From positions 186,001-250,000 of the forward strand of contig NZ_SJEY01000006.1 of the NCBI RefSeq assembly GCF_004761875.1: a stretch of 64,000 nt of DNA, given 5' to 3'. The first letter of the stretch is position 1, and each line of letters begins with the position of its first letter. Both the position numbers and the translations under genes were made by a program. Positions 30,120-37,443 of this stretch are shown one piece after another. The notes beneath the pieces were generated by a model that searched no databases, had not been told where the DNA came from, and saw only the letters and a list, made by a program, of their open reading frames with translations. This stretch comes from Roseovarius aestuariivivens. GTDB taxonomy: Bacteria; Pseudomonadota; Alphaproteobacteria; Rhodobacterales; Rhodobacteraceae.

Positions 30120-31967
30120 TCAGTCGCCGGCAGTGTCCGCTTCGGCCCTACTTTGCGGTTTGTCATCGCGTGACGGACCAAGCCAGATCATCTTGACACC
30201 CTTTTTGTGGTACGGCTGCTCTTTTGGGGTCATGAAGAAGAGGCCTTCCGAAGGATGGACAAGCCCGAGGGGAACAGCGTCTTGATGGCACTCTTTCCAC
30301 GCTTCGAAGTCGAAATCCTCGGTCAGTGATGTCACACGCACATCCCATCCCTGCGCCATTTTGCTGCCAATCTCGAGATAGCTCAGTCCGCCGGCAAATA
30401 CCTGACCGCCAAGGCTGTTGGGCAACGCGTGTCTGCGGCTTTCCTGCTTGGCCCGGCCAAGCTGAAATACGTTGTCGCGCCCAAACTCTGGTCCAAGATC
30501 GGTCGCGACGAGCGTGTTATAAGCATCATTATCACTGACCGCGAGCACGCGACCGTAGTTCATAATCTCGACGCTGTGCTCCGCAGCCTCTGACAGGACA
30601 TCACCGAAAAACACCGGAACGCCCATGTCGCGCGCCGTACGAAGCCGGGCGCGGTTGGTATCGGTGACAAGCACCGGTACATCCACGCTTTGAAACGCCT
30701 GAGCCAGTGCCGCCGAGAACCGCGATCCGCCGGTGATGATGACCCCGGGCGTGCCCGATCCCGCAAGGCCCAAGATACGGGCCAGCGGCGCAAGAGAAAA
30801 ACCGTGCAGAACGACCGTTGCCGCGACCAGAGCGAAAGCAAGCGGCGTCAGCGCGGCGGCGTCCTCGAAACCCTCGGCCACGAGCCGTTCGCCAAAGAGC
30901 CCTGCGACGGCCACGAGAACCACGCCGCGCGGGCCGGTAAGACCGACAAGAAGGCGCTCCTTGAAGGGAATGTTTGTGCCAAGCAAGGAAACAAGCACGG
31001 TCGCCGGGCGCACGATAAATATCGTCGCCACAACAAGCGCCAGGGCATTCCAGTCGAGACGAGCCAAGGTCTCTCGATCCATGCTGGCAGCGAGAAGAAT
31101 GAAAACGCCGGACACCAGCAGGACAGTGGCGTGTTCCTTGAAACGCCGCAGCTCGGTGTAGCTCGGCAGATCCGCGTTCGCGATAACGACACCCATGACG
31201 GTCACCGCCAACAAACCGCTTTCGTGCAAAAGCTGGTTGGTCAGACCGAAAATGCCAAGCAAGGCAGCAAAGACCACCGGCACTTTCATGAATTCCGGTA
31301 CGAAAGCCCGCCGGAATGCCTCGCTCAAAAGCCATCCGGCAGCATAACCTGCCACGGCCGCCACTGTGATTCCCCGCGCGATTTCCCATGCAGCATGGCC
31401 CAGGCTACCTGCGCTGGCTGTAACGATGACGACCTCAAAGGCCAACACGGCGGCCAAAGCGCCGATGGGGTCGTTAACGATCGCCTCCCATTGCATAAGC
31501 TGCGCCGGTCTTCGGCTGAGGCGGGCCGTTCGCAAAAGCGGCGCAATAACAGTCGGGCCGGTCACGATCATAATACCGCCGAATACCGCCGCTGTCGGCC
31601 AACTGAGACCGGCCATGTAATGCAATGCCAGGGTCGATCCCACCCAGCCCAAAGGTGCGCCGACCACGACCAGCCGTTTAACACCCTGTTCAGCTCCACG
31701 CAGGCTCTGTAACTCAAGGGTCATACCACCTTCGAAAAGAATGATGGCAACGGCCACGGATATCATCGGACCCATCAACGTACCGATGTCACGCTGCGGG
31801 TCAAAAAGACCCAGCCCCGGCCCTGCAATCAAACCGGCAACCAGCATAAGCACAATCGCCGGCATGCGAAGTCTCCAGGCCAGCCACTGCGAACCCACGC
31901 CAAGCGCACCGACCATGGCGACCGCCATCACCGGATCCAACGCACCACCGGCGACATCTGTAGCCAT
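30120..31967 (-). CDS. NhaP-type cation:proton antiporter with a C-terminal Rossmann (TrkA-N like) domain
   Basis: The product is 615 residues. About 12 membrane helices lie in residues 10-400, including the CPA1 signature VNDPIGALAAVLAFEV with its transport Asn-Asp pair and GLTGPRGVVLVAVAGLF. From about 405 a soluble nucleotide-binding domain follows (GVIITGGSRFSAALAQAF, then VLVTDTNRARLRTARDMG), as in KefC-like and NhaP2-like regulators. It probably exchanges Na+ or K+ for H+. It starts at ATG 31967 with AGGAG upstream, 3 bases after the dgt stop, so they share a transcript. Confidence 0.87.
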   Translation of the reverse strand: MATDVAGGALDPVMAVAMVGALGVGSQWLAWRLRMPAIVLMLVAGLIAGPGLGLFDPQRDIGTLMGPMISVAVAIILFEGGMTLELQSLRGAEQGVKRLVVVGAPLGWVGSTLALHYMAGLSWPTAAVFGGIMIVTGPTVIAPLLRTARLSRRPAQLMQWEAIVNDPIGALAAVLAFEVVIVTASAGSLGHAAWEIARGITVAAVAGYAAGWLLSEAFRRAFVPEFMKVPVVFAALLGIFGLTNQLLHESGLLAVTVMGVVIANADLPSYTELRRFKEHATVLLVSGVFILLAASMDRETLARLDWNALALVVATIFIVRPATVLVSLLGTNIPFKERLLVGLTGPRGVVLVAVAGLFGERLVAEGFEDAAALTPLAFALVAATVVLHGFSLAPLARILGLAGSGTPGVIITGGSRFSAALAQAFQSVDVPVLVTDTNRARLRTARDMGVPVFFGDVLSEAAEHSVEIMNYGRVLAVSDNDAYNTLVATDLGPEFGRDNVFQLGRAKQESRRHALPNSLGGQVFAGGLSYLEIGSKMAQGWDVRVTSLTEDFDFEAWKECHQDAVPLGLVHPSEGLFFMTPKEQPYHKKGVKMIWLGPSRDDKPQSRAEADTAGD

Positions 31968-31970
31968 GAT

Positions 31971-33143
31971 CTAAACTCCTTCGCGCTCGGCCATACCTCC
32001 CTGCCCACCCAGAAGCCGCGCGTGGCTTTCAAGGGCGAACCGATCGGTCATGCCGGCGATGTAATCGCTGACAAGGCGCGCCAGATCGGAATCTGTCTCT
32101 GCGCGCCGGACATCCTCTTGCCACCGCTGCGGCAAGTGTTCTGGATTAGACATATAGAACGGGAAGAGTTCGTCGACCACTTTCGTCACGCGGTCCCGGA
32201 CCTCCATGACTTTGGATGCACGGTACATGTGACTGAACAGAAATGAGCGAATCTCGTTCACGTCCCGCGCCATCTGATCGGAAAACGCGATTACAGGCTG
32301 TCCAAGGTTGCGAATGTCGTCGACCGTCTCGGGACAAGCTGCCTCGAGTCTGGCCCGAGAAGTCTCAATGATATCCCCGACCATGTCGCCGAAGACGCGC
32401 CGCAGCGCTTCGTGCCGCCGTCTATAGGGGTCCAGCCCGGGATAAAGGTCCTCGACCGCATTGTAACAGGGTCCGACGACCGGCAGCACACGAATATCCT
32501 CTTCCGTGAACAGCCGGGCGCGCAAACCGTCGTGCAGATCGTGGTTGTTATACGCGACATCGTCCGCCAGGGCCGCAACCTGCGCCTCTGCACTGGCATA
32601 AGTACCAAGCTCAAGATCATGCCGCGCATTGTAAATTTCCAGCGCATAAGGCAGCGCGCCGATCACAGGACCGTTGTGCTTTGCCAGTCCCTCCAGCGTA
32701 TCCCAAGTCAGGTTCAGACCGTCGAATTCAGCATAATGCCGCTCAAGCGACGTAACGATCCGGATCGCCTGAGCATTGTGATCGAACCCGCCATAAGGTG
32801 CCATCAGCCGGTCGAGTGCGTCCTCGCCGGTATGTCCGAACGGCGTATGGCCAAGGTCATGCGCCAAGGCCACGGCCTCGGTCAGTTCCGCGTTCAAACC
32901 GAGCGCGCCGGCAATGGTGCGCGCGACTTGCGCCACTTCTATGGAATGCGTGAGACGCGTCCGAAAATAATCGCCTTCGTGCTCGACGAAAACCTGCGTC
33001 TTGTGCTTGAGCCTTCGGAAGGCACTGGAATGGATGATACGGTCCCGATCACGCTGATAGCAGGAGCGGAACGCACTCTCTTCCTCCTCCGTCAGGCGGG
33101 GCCGCGCGTGCCGCGGATTTGACGCATAGCGCTGCTGGTTCAC
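31971..33143 (-). CDS. dgt: dGTPase-like HD-domain triphosphohydrolase
   Basis: A 390-residue member of the type 2 deoxyguanosinetriphosphate triphosphohydrolase-like family. It shows the conserved entry RDRDRIIHSSAFRRLKHKTQ, the first His in RLTHSIEVAQ and the HD pair in ALAHDLGHTPFGHTGE. A final Asp lies in ADDVAYNNHD. It hydrolyses dNTPs to nucleoside and triphosphate in dNTP-pool control. I chose GTG 33143 with AAGGCAGG upstream, because the frame beyond it overlaps the divergent erpA gene. Confidence 0.92.
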   Translation of the reverse strand: MNQQRYASNPRHARPRLTEEEESAFRSCYQRDRDRIIHSSAFRRLKHKTQVFVEHEGDYFRTRLTHSIEVAQVARTIAGALGLNAELTEAVALAHDLGHTPFGHTGEDALDRLMAPYGGFDHNAQAIRIVTSLERHYAEFDGLNLTWDTLEGLAKHNGPVIGALPYALEIYNARHDLELGTYASAEAQVAALADDVAYNNHDLHDGLRARLFTEEDIRVLPVVGPCYNAVEDLYPGLDPYRRRHEALRRVFGDMVGDIIETSRARLEAACPETVDDIRNLGQPVIAFSDQMARDVNEIRSFLFSHMYRASKVMEVRDRVTKVVDELFPFYMSNPEHLPQRWQEDVRRAETDSDLARLVSDYIAGMTDRFALESHARLLGGQGGMAEREGV

Positions 33144-33230
33144 GATTTGCGGCCTGCCTTGCCTTGTGGCCTTGTCCCAACGCTCATATATTCCAGGCCG
33201 TTGAGGAAGCAAAGCGTCAGGAAATAGGTT

Positions 33231-33554
33231 ATGCAACTGCCTCCGAAAGTAACCGAACGCGCGTTCGAACGTCTCGCCGAGATTGGCGCGGGCTCTGACG
33301 GTCAGGCCTTGCGCGTCGCTGTCGAGGGCGGAGGATGCTCGGGGTTCCAATATGATATTCGTCTCGACACGCCGGCCGAAGACGATCTGATCCTTGAAAG
33401 CCAGGGTGAAAAAGTCGTTGTCGACAGTGTCTCGCTGCCGTTTTTGCAGGGCGCGGTCATTGATTTCACCGAAGAGTTGATCGGCGCGCGCTTTACCATC
33501 GACAATCCCAACGCCACCAGTTCCTGTGGCTGTGGCACGTCTTTTTCAATGTAG
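33231..33554 (+). CDS. erpA: ErpA, A-type iron-sulfur cluster insertion protein
   Basis: The product is 107 residues of the HesB/IscA/ErpA family. The three cluster-ligating cysteines are Cys36 (GGGCSGFQY), Cys99 and Cys101 (SSCGCGTSF). It carries Fe-S clusters from the scaffold to apo-enzymes. No isc or suf genes are adjacent. It is divergent from dgt across 87 bases and convergent with the DMT exporter. Confidence 0.93.
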   Translation: MQLPPKVTERAFERLAEIGAGSDGQALRVAVEGGGCSGFQYDIRLDTPAEDDLILESQGEKVVVDSVSLPFLQGAVIDFTEELIGARFTIDNPNATSSCGCGTSFSM

Positions 33555-33560
33555 AGCCCG

Positions 33561-34466
33561 TTACTCGGCCGGTACTTGCGCTGCGGTTGACCGCGGGCTC
33601 GTTTCGTCCAGCACCAGCCAGACACCGGCAGAAACTACGAGCAAGGCCCCGATCAGAACCGGCGCGCCGGGCATCTCTCCGAAAAATATGGCGCCGAGCA
33701 GAACCATCCAGACGAATTGCAGGTTCATCAGCGGCGTAACCACGTAGGCCGGAAGCGCACGCAACGCTGCAACCAAGACCCACCTGGCCATAAAAAGAAG
33801 CAGCGCATAAACTACGGCCCATCCCAAGTCGGTCAGCGGCATTGGCCGGTACACGAACGGAAGTACCAAAGCCATTGTCAGCATCAGAGCGAGGTTAGGA
33901 TAGAATACCTGAACCAGAAGCCCTTGGTCTCTCTGGCCGATATAGCGCGAAGCGACCATGGACACGGTACCCAGCATCACCGCGAGCAAGGCCATACCAT
34001 GTCCCATGGTAAACGCACCGAAACCGGGCTGAAACAGGCACCCGACGCCGAGTACGGCAACCCCTAGCGCACACCAAGCCTGCGGGCGCACCCTTTCGGA
34101 TAGCACCGGGCCGGACAGAAGCGCCGCCATCAGCGGGATGAGCGCAATGAACAAGAATACGTCCGCAAAAGGCAGAAGCTGAAACGCGTAAAAAAACGCG
34201 ATGGTGCCAAGCACGGTGGCCACCGCACGGACCGCCATGGCTTTGGGGCAGGTTGTATGTAGACCAAGTGACCTGCCGCGCCGGTCCCGATTGGCCAAAA
34301 GGCAGAACAAAACGACCAGGCCACCCGACAGCGCAAATAGTTGCGGTGGCGCATAATTGGCCGCGAACTGCTTGGTGATCGCATCAGCGCCCGAAATCAG
34401 CAGTGTGTAGAGGGCCGTCAGGGCGACGCCGCCGATCACGGCGCCGGGGATAGTGGCATGTTTCAA
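33561..34466 (-). CDS. DMT-superfamily (EamA) transporter, last gene of the FTSSL operon
   Basis: The product is 301 residues with ten predicted helices in two EamA repeats (VLGTIAFFYAFQLLPFADVF in the first; PAYVVTPLMNLQFVWMVLLG in the second). This family mostly exports small metabolites, amino acids or peptides. It starts with TTG that overlaps the upstream stop as TTGA, so it is translationally coupled to the 361-residue gene. It is the most likely export function in this operon, but no substrate can be read. Confidence 0.85.
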   Translation of the reverse strand: MKHATIPGAVIGGVALTALYTLLISGADAITKQFAANYAPPQLFALSGGLVVLFCLLANRDRRGRSLGLHTTCPKAMAVRAVATVLGTIAFFYAFQLLPFADVFLFIALIPLMAALLSGPVLSERVRPQAWCALGVAVLGVGCLFQPGFGAFTMGHGMALLAVMLGTVSMVASRYIGQRDQGLLVQVFYPNLALMLTMALVLPFVYRPMPLTDLGWAVVYALLLFMARWVLVAALRALPAYVVTPLMNLQFVWMVLLGAIFFGEMPGAPVLIGALLVVSAGVWLVLDETSPRSTAAQVPAE

Positions 34467-35548
34467 CGCAAACCCCCAAAGTCTTGGCCGGGCTGGGCGG
34501 CACGGGCGAAGCCTGCGAAAAACGCTTCGAAATCGACCGCTTTCTCAGCTACATCCACCACCGCGAGTGCTTCGTCTGATAGTGTTTCACCAAGACGGTC
34601 GCGCATACGATACCAGTCCGCACACCGCACACCATCTTGCGCAAGCAAGCCTTCCGACAATTCCCGCAGGGGCGAGACATGTGGACGCGGCGCGCGGAAG
34701 CAAATCGGCCCCTCGGGGATCTGCGCACCAAATCCGCCCTGACCGGCAACCGACAATGCCCAGTTCACCATCAGGTACGGATGGTAGTCATCCTGTGCCC
34801 ATCCCAACTCGCCCGCTTCGACAACGAACCGACGCGCCTGGGAAAAAAGCCAGTCTTCCCATTCGAATGGTGGCGTCTCACCCGCAAAACGCAGGGCGAT
34901 GCAGAATTCCGACAACAGATCAGTGTTCAGCTCAAGGAATGCAAGCGTTCCGGCATGAAGAAGGCTTGCGACAGTACCCGGGGCAAGATCCGGCATCGCG
35001 CGACCATATTCGGACAGGTAAAAAACGATGTGGGTCAGTTCGTACGCCGCTTTCTTATTCGGAAGTGCGAACGTCTCTTTTTGCGAAGCAAATCGGCGCA
35101 GTCGCGTGTCAAGAGCACCGTCCCCGTTAACTGGGTCAATACCGCGGCGAAGGCAAAGCCGTCGCGCTTCGGCGCGCTGTAGGTCGGACAGTTCGGCTGT
35201 AACCAGACCCTGCTTTGCGACCCACGCAACGGCTTCCTCGCCTTTCCCGCCAGGCAGTCCAAGGTCCTCCAGATCGAGGCACAGTGACAACAGGAAGCGG
35301 TAGTACTGAGGAAAAAAGCCGAGGCGCTTTTCAAAATCACCGTAGAATGCCTCAAGTGGAGCAAGCGCGAAATCATCGAGCTTGGCGTTGGTGCAATCCA
35401 GCAGATTTAGCAGTTCGGCATTTTCCTTAAGCCAGAACACATCATTGTCCACGCGGCGTTCCTGCGCAAAACGCTGGATCATGGCCGATTTACGCGCCGC
35501 AGGAGTGGTTTGGCGGAACGGAACGTCAAGGTGAAGAACGGATCCCAT
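34463..35548 (-). CDS. Uncharacterised 361-residue protein, middle gene of the FTSSL operon
   Basis: A soluble, mostly helical protein with no signal peptide or membrane segment. Noticeable features are FFPQYYRFLLSLCLDLEDLG, RRLCLRRGIDP, KKAAYELTHIVFYLSEYGR and WALSVAGQGGF. The pattern of long helices with Glu/Asp/Tyr/His-rich stretches could suggest a carrier or metal-dependent fold, but I see no known motif and assign no function. An AGAAAGG ribosome site precedes the ATG. The repeat-protein gene lies 42 bases upstream and the DMT gene overlaps its stop, so the three form one operon. Confidence 0.8.
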   Translation of the reverse strand: MGSVLHLDVPFRQTTPAARKSAMIQRFAQERRVDNDVFWLKENAELLNLLDCTNAKLDDFALAPLEAFYGDFEKRLGFFPQYYRFLLSLCLDLEDLGLPGGKGEEAVAWVAKQGLVTAELSDLQRAEARRLCLRRGIDPVNGDGALDTRLRRFASQKETFALPNKKAAYELTHIVFYLSEYGRAMPDLAPGTVASLLHAGTLAFLELNTDLLSEFCIALRFAGETPPFEWEDWLFSQARRFVVEAGELGWAQDDYHPYLMVNWALSVAGQGGFGAQIPEGPICFRAPRPHVSPLRELSEGLLAQDGVRCADWYRMRDRLGETLSDEALAVVDVAEKAVDFEAFFAGFARAAQPGQDFGGLR

Positions 35549-35590
35549 ATCACTGACCTTTCTTTTGAATTTCCATTCCGCCGGAAGCGC

Positions 35591-35941
35591 TCAGAGGCTA
35601 GAAGTGAACATCTGCACCGCATCACCTGCATCGCTTTGCGCGGCACGGACCGGGCCGAGGCTCGAGGTGAAAAGTTCTACGGCGTCGCCTTCCGTTCCGC
35701 TGGTTGCGGCACGCACCAAGCTCGAGGTATACATCTCGACCGCTTCACCGGTCGCGATTTCGGTTGAACGCGGTGTAAGGCTCGAGGTGAAAAGACCGGC
35801 CGCGTCGCCGTCCATAATGTCGGATCCGGCGCTCGGCATAAGCGATGACGTGAACGCCTCGACAGCAGTCCCGTCATGAAGGTTTGCAAGCGGTGCAGAA
35901 GCAGTATCGTGGAAGGTCTTGATCTTGAGGTTCGAGCTCAT
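35591..35941 (-). CDS. Small protein with five FTSSL repeats (candidate precursor or scaffold), first gene of the operon
   Basis: A 116-residue protein. A 23-residue non-repeated lead (MSSNLKIKTFHDTASAPLA...) is followed by five copies of G[DET]A[VA]x[LMA][FY]TSSL. The FTSSL motifs begin at residues 30, 51, 71, 91 and 112 (spacings 21, 20, 20, 21), and the protein ends exactly on the last FTSSL. It has no Cys, no signal peptide and no membrane segment. CGGAG lies 7 bases before the ATG. A modular repeat that terminates at the C-terminus, followed by an unknown protein and an exporter, is reminiscent of multi-core modified-peptide precursors. That is inference; a cytoplasmic scaffold is an alternative. 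Confidence 0.8.
   Translation of the reverse strand: MSSNLKIKTFHDTASAPLANLHDGTAVEAFTSSLMPSAGSDIMDGDAAGLFTSSLTPRSTEIATGEAVEMYTSSLVRAATSGTEGDAVELFTSSLGPVRAAQSDAGDAVQMFTSSL
35594..35875 (-). repeat. Coding array of five 60-63 bp repeats (GDAVExFTSSL)
   Basis: On the + strand, CTCGAGGT recurs at 35661, 35721 and 35781, exactly 60 bases apart. The two outer units are spaced 63 bases and have diverged. Synonymous codon differences between units (TTC ACC TCG AGC versus TTC ACG TCA TCG) indicate that the peptide, rather than the DNA, has been conserved. Confidence 0.75.
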
Positions 35942-36262
35942 TGGAGCACTCCGTTTAAGGTTAACAGTTCCAAAACGGTTACACGCTATGCGGGTTTTTC
36001 CAAGGTAGTTTTCTCGCTTAAGAATTATCCACAAAGCTATGCACACCCCGGTTCCGGCCCGCCGGTCCTGAATTGCGGATCGCCCACTCAGATTTCCACA
36101 GGGAGAAAAAATGTTATCCCCAGATGCTCTCAACTCATTTCGAACGGTTCGCGCGAGTTCAAATTAAGAAATCAACCTTAAGATGATTCGCCTGAAGCAA
36201 CTTCTCGCCTCTTGCCTAAGCCGCCGCGCTGCGCGACAAGACACCAACGACGGGAGACAATC
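35942..36262. other. 321-base divergent spacer between the FTSSL operon and xth, with DnaA-box-like sites
   Basis: No gene is seen. It is more AT-rich than its surroundings at 36010-36050 and 36155-36190. Four 9-mers resemble the DnaA box TTWTNCACA: TTATCCACA (36025-36033, perfect), CTATGCACA (36037-36045), ATTTCCACA (36092-36100) and TTATCCCCA (36114-36122), the last three with one mismatch each. Promoters for both flanking genes must lie here, but I could not find hexamers I trust. Confidence 0.5.
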
Positions 36263-37045
36263 ATGAAAATCGCCAGTTTCAACATCAATGGCATTAAGGC
36301 CCGTTTGCCCGCTCTGACCGACTGGTTGGACGAGGCGCAACCCGACATCGCGCTTTTGCAAGAGATCAAATCTGTGGACGACGGGTTTCCGCATGAACCA
36401 TTCGAGGACCGCGGATACCACGTGCATACCCACGGTCAGAAAAGCTTCAACGGGGTTGCGATCCTGTCAAAATCCCCGCTCGAGGACATAAGCCGCGGAC
36501 TGCCCGGCGACGACGAGGATGAGCAGGCCAGATGGATCGAGGCGACTGTCGTGCGTGACAAAGCCGCCTTGCGGATCTGCGGGCTTTATCTTCCGAACGG
36601 CAATCCCGCCCCTGGGCCAAAATACGACTACAAACTCGCATGGATGGACCGTATGCGCGCCCGAGCGCAGCAGCTTCTGGACGCCGAAGAGCCGTTCTTG
36701 ATGGCCGGTGACTACAACGTCATCCCTCAGGACGAAGACGCCAAGCGACCCGAAGCTTGGAAAGAAGATGCGCTTGCCCTGCCCCAAAGCCGCGCCGCGT
36801 TCCGCCGTCTGCTGCACATGGGTTTCACCGAGGCGTTCCGCGCAACGATCACGGCGGGCGGGCATTACACATTCTGGGATTATCAGGGCGGAGCGTGGAA
36901 CCGAGACGACGGCATCCGCATCGACCATTTCCTTCTTAGTCCGCAAGCCGCCGATCACATGACCGGATGTGGCATCGACAAGGAAATCCGCGGACGGGAA
37001 AAGCCGTCGGATCATGTACCGATCTGGGTCGAAATGGATATCTGA
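36263..37045 (+). CDS. xth: Xth, exodeoxyribonuclease III
   Basis: A 260-residue AP endonuclease / 3'-5' exonuclease of the ExoIII family in base-excision repair. It starts MKIASFNINGIKARLPAL with the metal-binding Glu in LLQEIKS. Further motifs are the Asp/Asn pair in AGDYNVIPQDED and the terminal catalytic segment RIDHFLLS with SDHVPIW. The ATG at 36263 follows CGGGAGA. Confidence 0.95.
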   Translation: MKIASFNINGIKARLPALTDWLDEAQPDIALLQEIKSVDDGFPHEPFEDRGYHVHTHGQKSFNGVAILSKSPLEDISRGLPGDDEDEQARWIEATVVRDKAALRICGLYLPNGNPAPGPKYDYKLAWMDRMRARAQQLLDAEEPFLMAGDYNVIPQDEDAKRPEAWKEDALALPQSRAAFRRLLHMGFTEAFRATITAGGHYTFWDYQGGAWNRDDGIRIDHFLLSPQAADHMTGCGIDKEIRGREKPSDHVPIWVEMDI

Positions 37046-37062
37046 CGGCCCGATCCGGGCCG
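37046..37062 (+). terminator. Stem-loop directly after the xth stop codon
   Basis: CGGCCCG-atc-CGGGCCG, a perfect 7-bp GC stem with a 3-base loop that begins immediately after TGA. The following AATTC is not a T-run, so it is a stability or weak termination element at best. Confidence 0.4.
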
Positions 37063-37176
37063 AATTCGGATCATGGCGCGTGATCATTTTGATCGCGTTG
37101 ACGGGACATGCGACGAAATTGAACGGCGGCGCGCTTTTGACACTTCGCCATGTTCGATGGCTATTCCCCTACCGCG

Positions 37177-37443
37177 TCATTCTGAACGTGGCCGGGAACG
37201 CCATCCGCCGCGCCGTTTCGGCGCCTGCGAAGCCTGAAGCCCCTCCTGCAAAACCTTGGTCATAGGATGGTCCGGATGGTCCTCGCCGTAGCGCGCGATC
37301 AAGCCTGCGATATGACCGAGATGATCGTCGGCCTCAATCGACAGCGCCCAATCCAGAAACACCGACCGGCATTCCCCCGCCGAAATTCCTTCCATGCGAT
37401 AGGCCTCGCGGATCAGGCCCTTCGGATCAATCGGGTCAGCCAT
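37177..37443 (-). CDS. Small conserved protein downstream of glnE, unknown function
   Basis: An 88-residue soluble protein, DPIDPKGLIREAYRMEGIS then FLDWALSIEADDHLGHIAGL and a His/Asp-rich segment, ending in a basic tail. The ATG at 37443 overlaps the end of glnE by 8 bases, so it is translated from the glnE message. No catalytic motif is recognised. The link with glnE is positional only. Confidence 0.75.
   Translation of the reverse strand: MADPIDPKGLIREAYRMEGISAGECRSVFLDWALSIEADDHLGHIAGLIARYGEDHPDHPMTKVLQEGLQASQAPKRRGGWRSRPRSE

Noticed and set aside
36025-36122. Chromosomal origin of replication
   Set aside because: The DnaA-like boxes alone are not enough. There is no adjacent dnaA, hemE, gidA or parAB, and I cannot compute whole-genome skew. 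It is kept only as a finding to check.
36147-36160. LexA-like GTTC pair upstream of xth
   Set aside because: The Rhodobacter-type LexA box is GTTC-N7-GTTC. Here the spacer is six bases, so the spacing is wrong. A second candidate, GTTC-N7-GTTA at 35967-35981, has the right spacing but a mismatched half.
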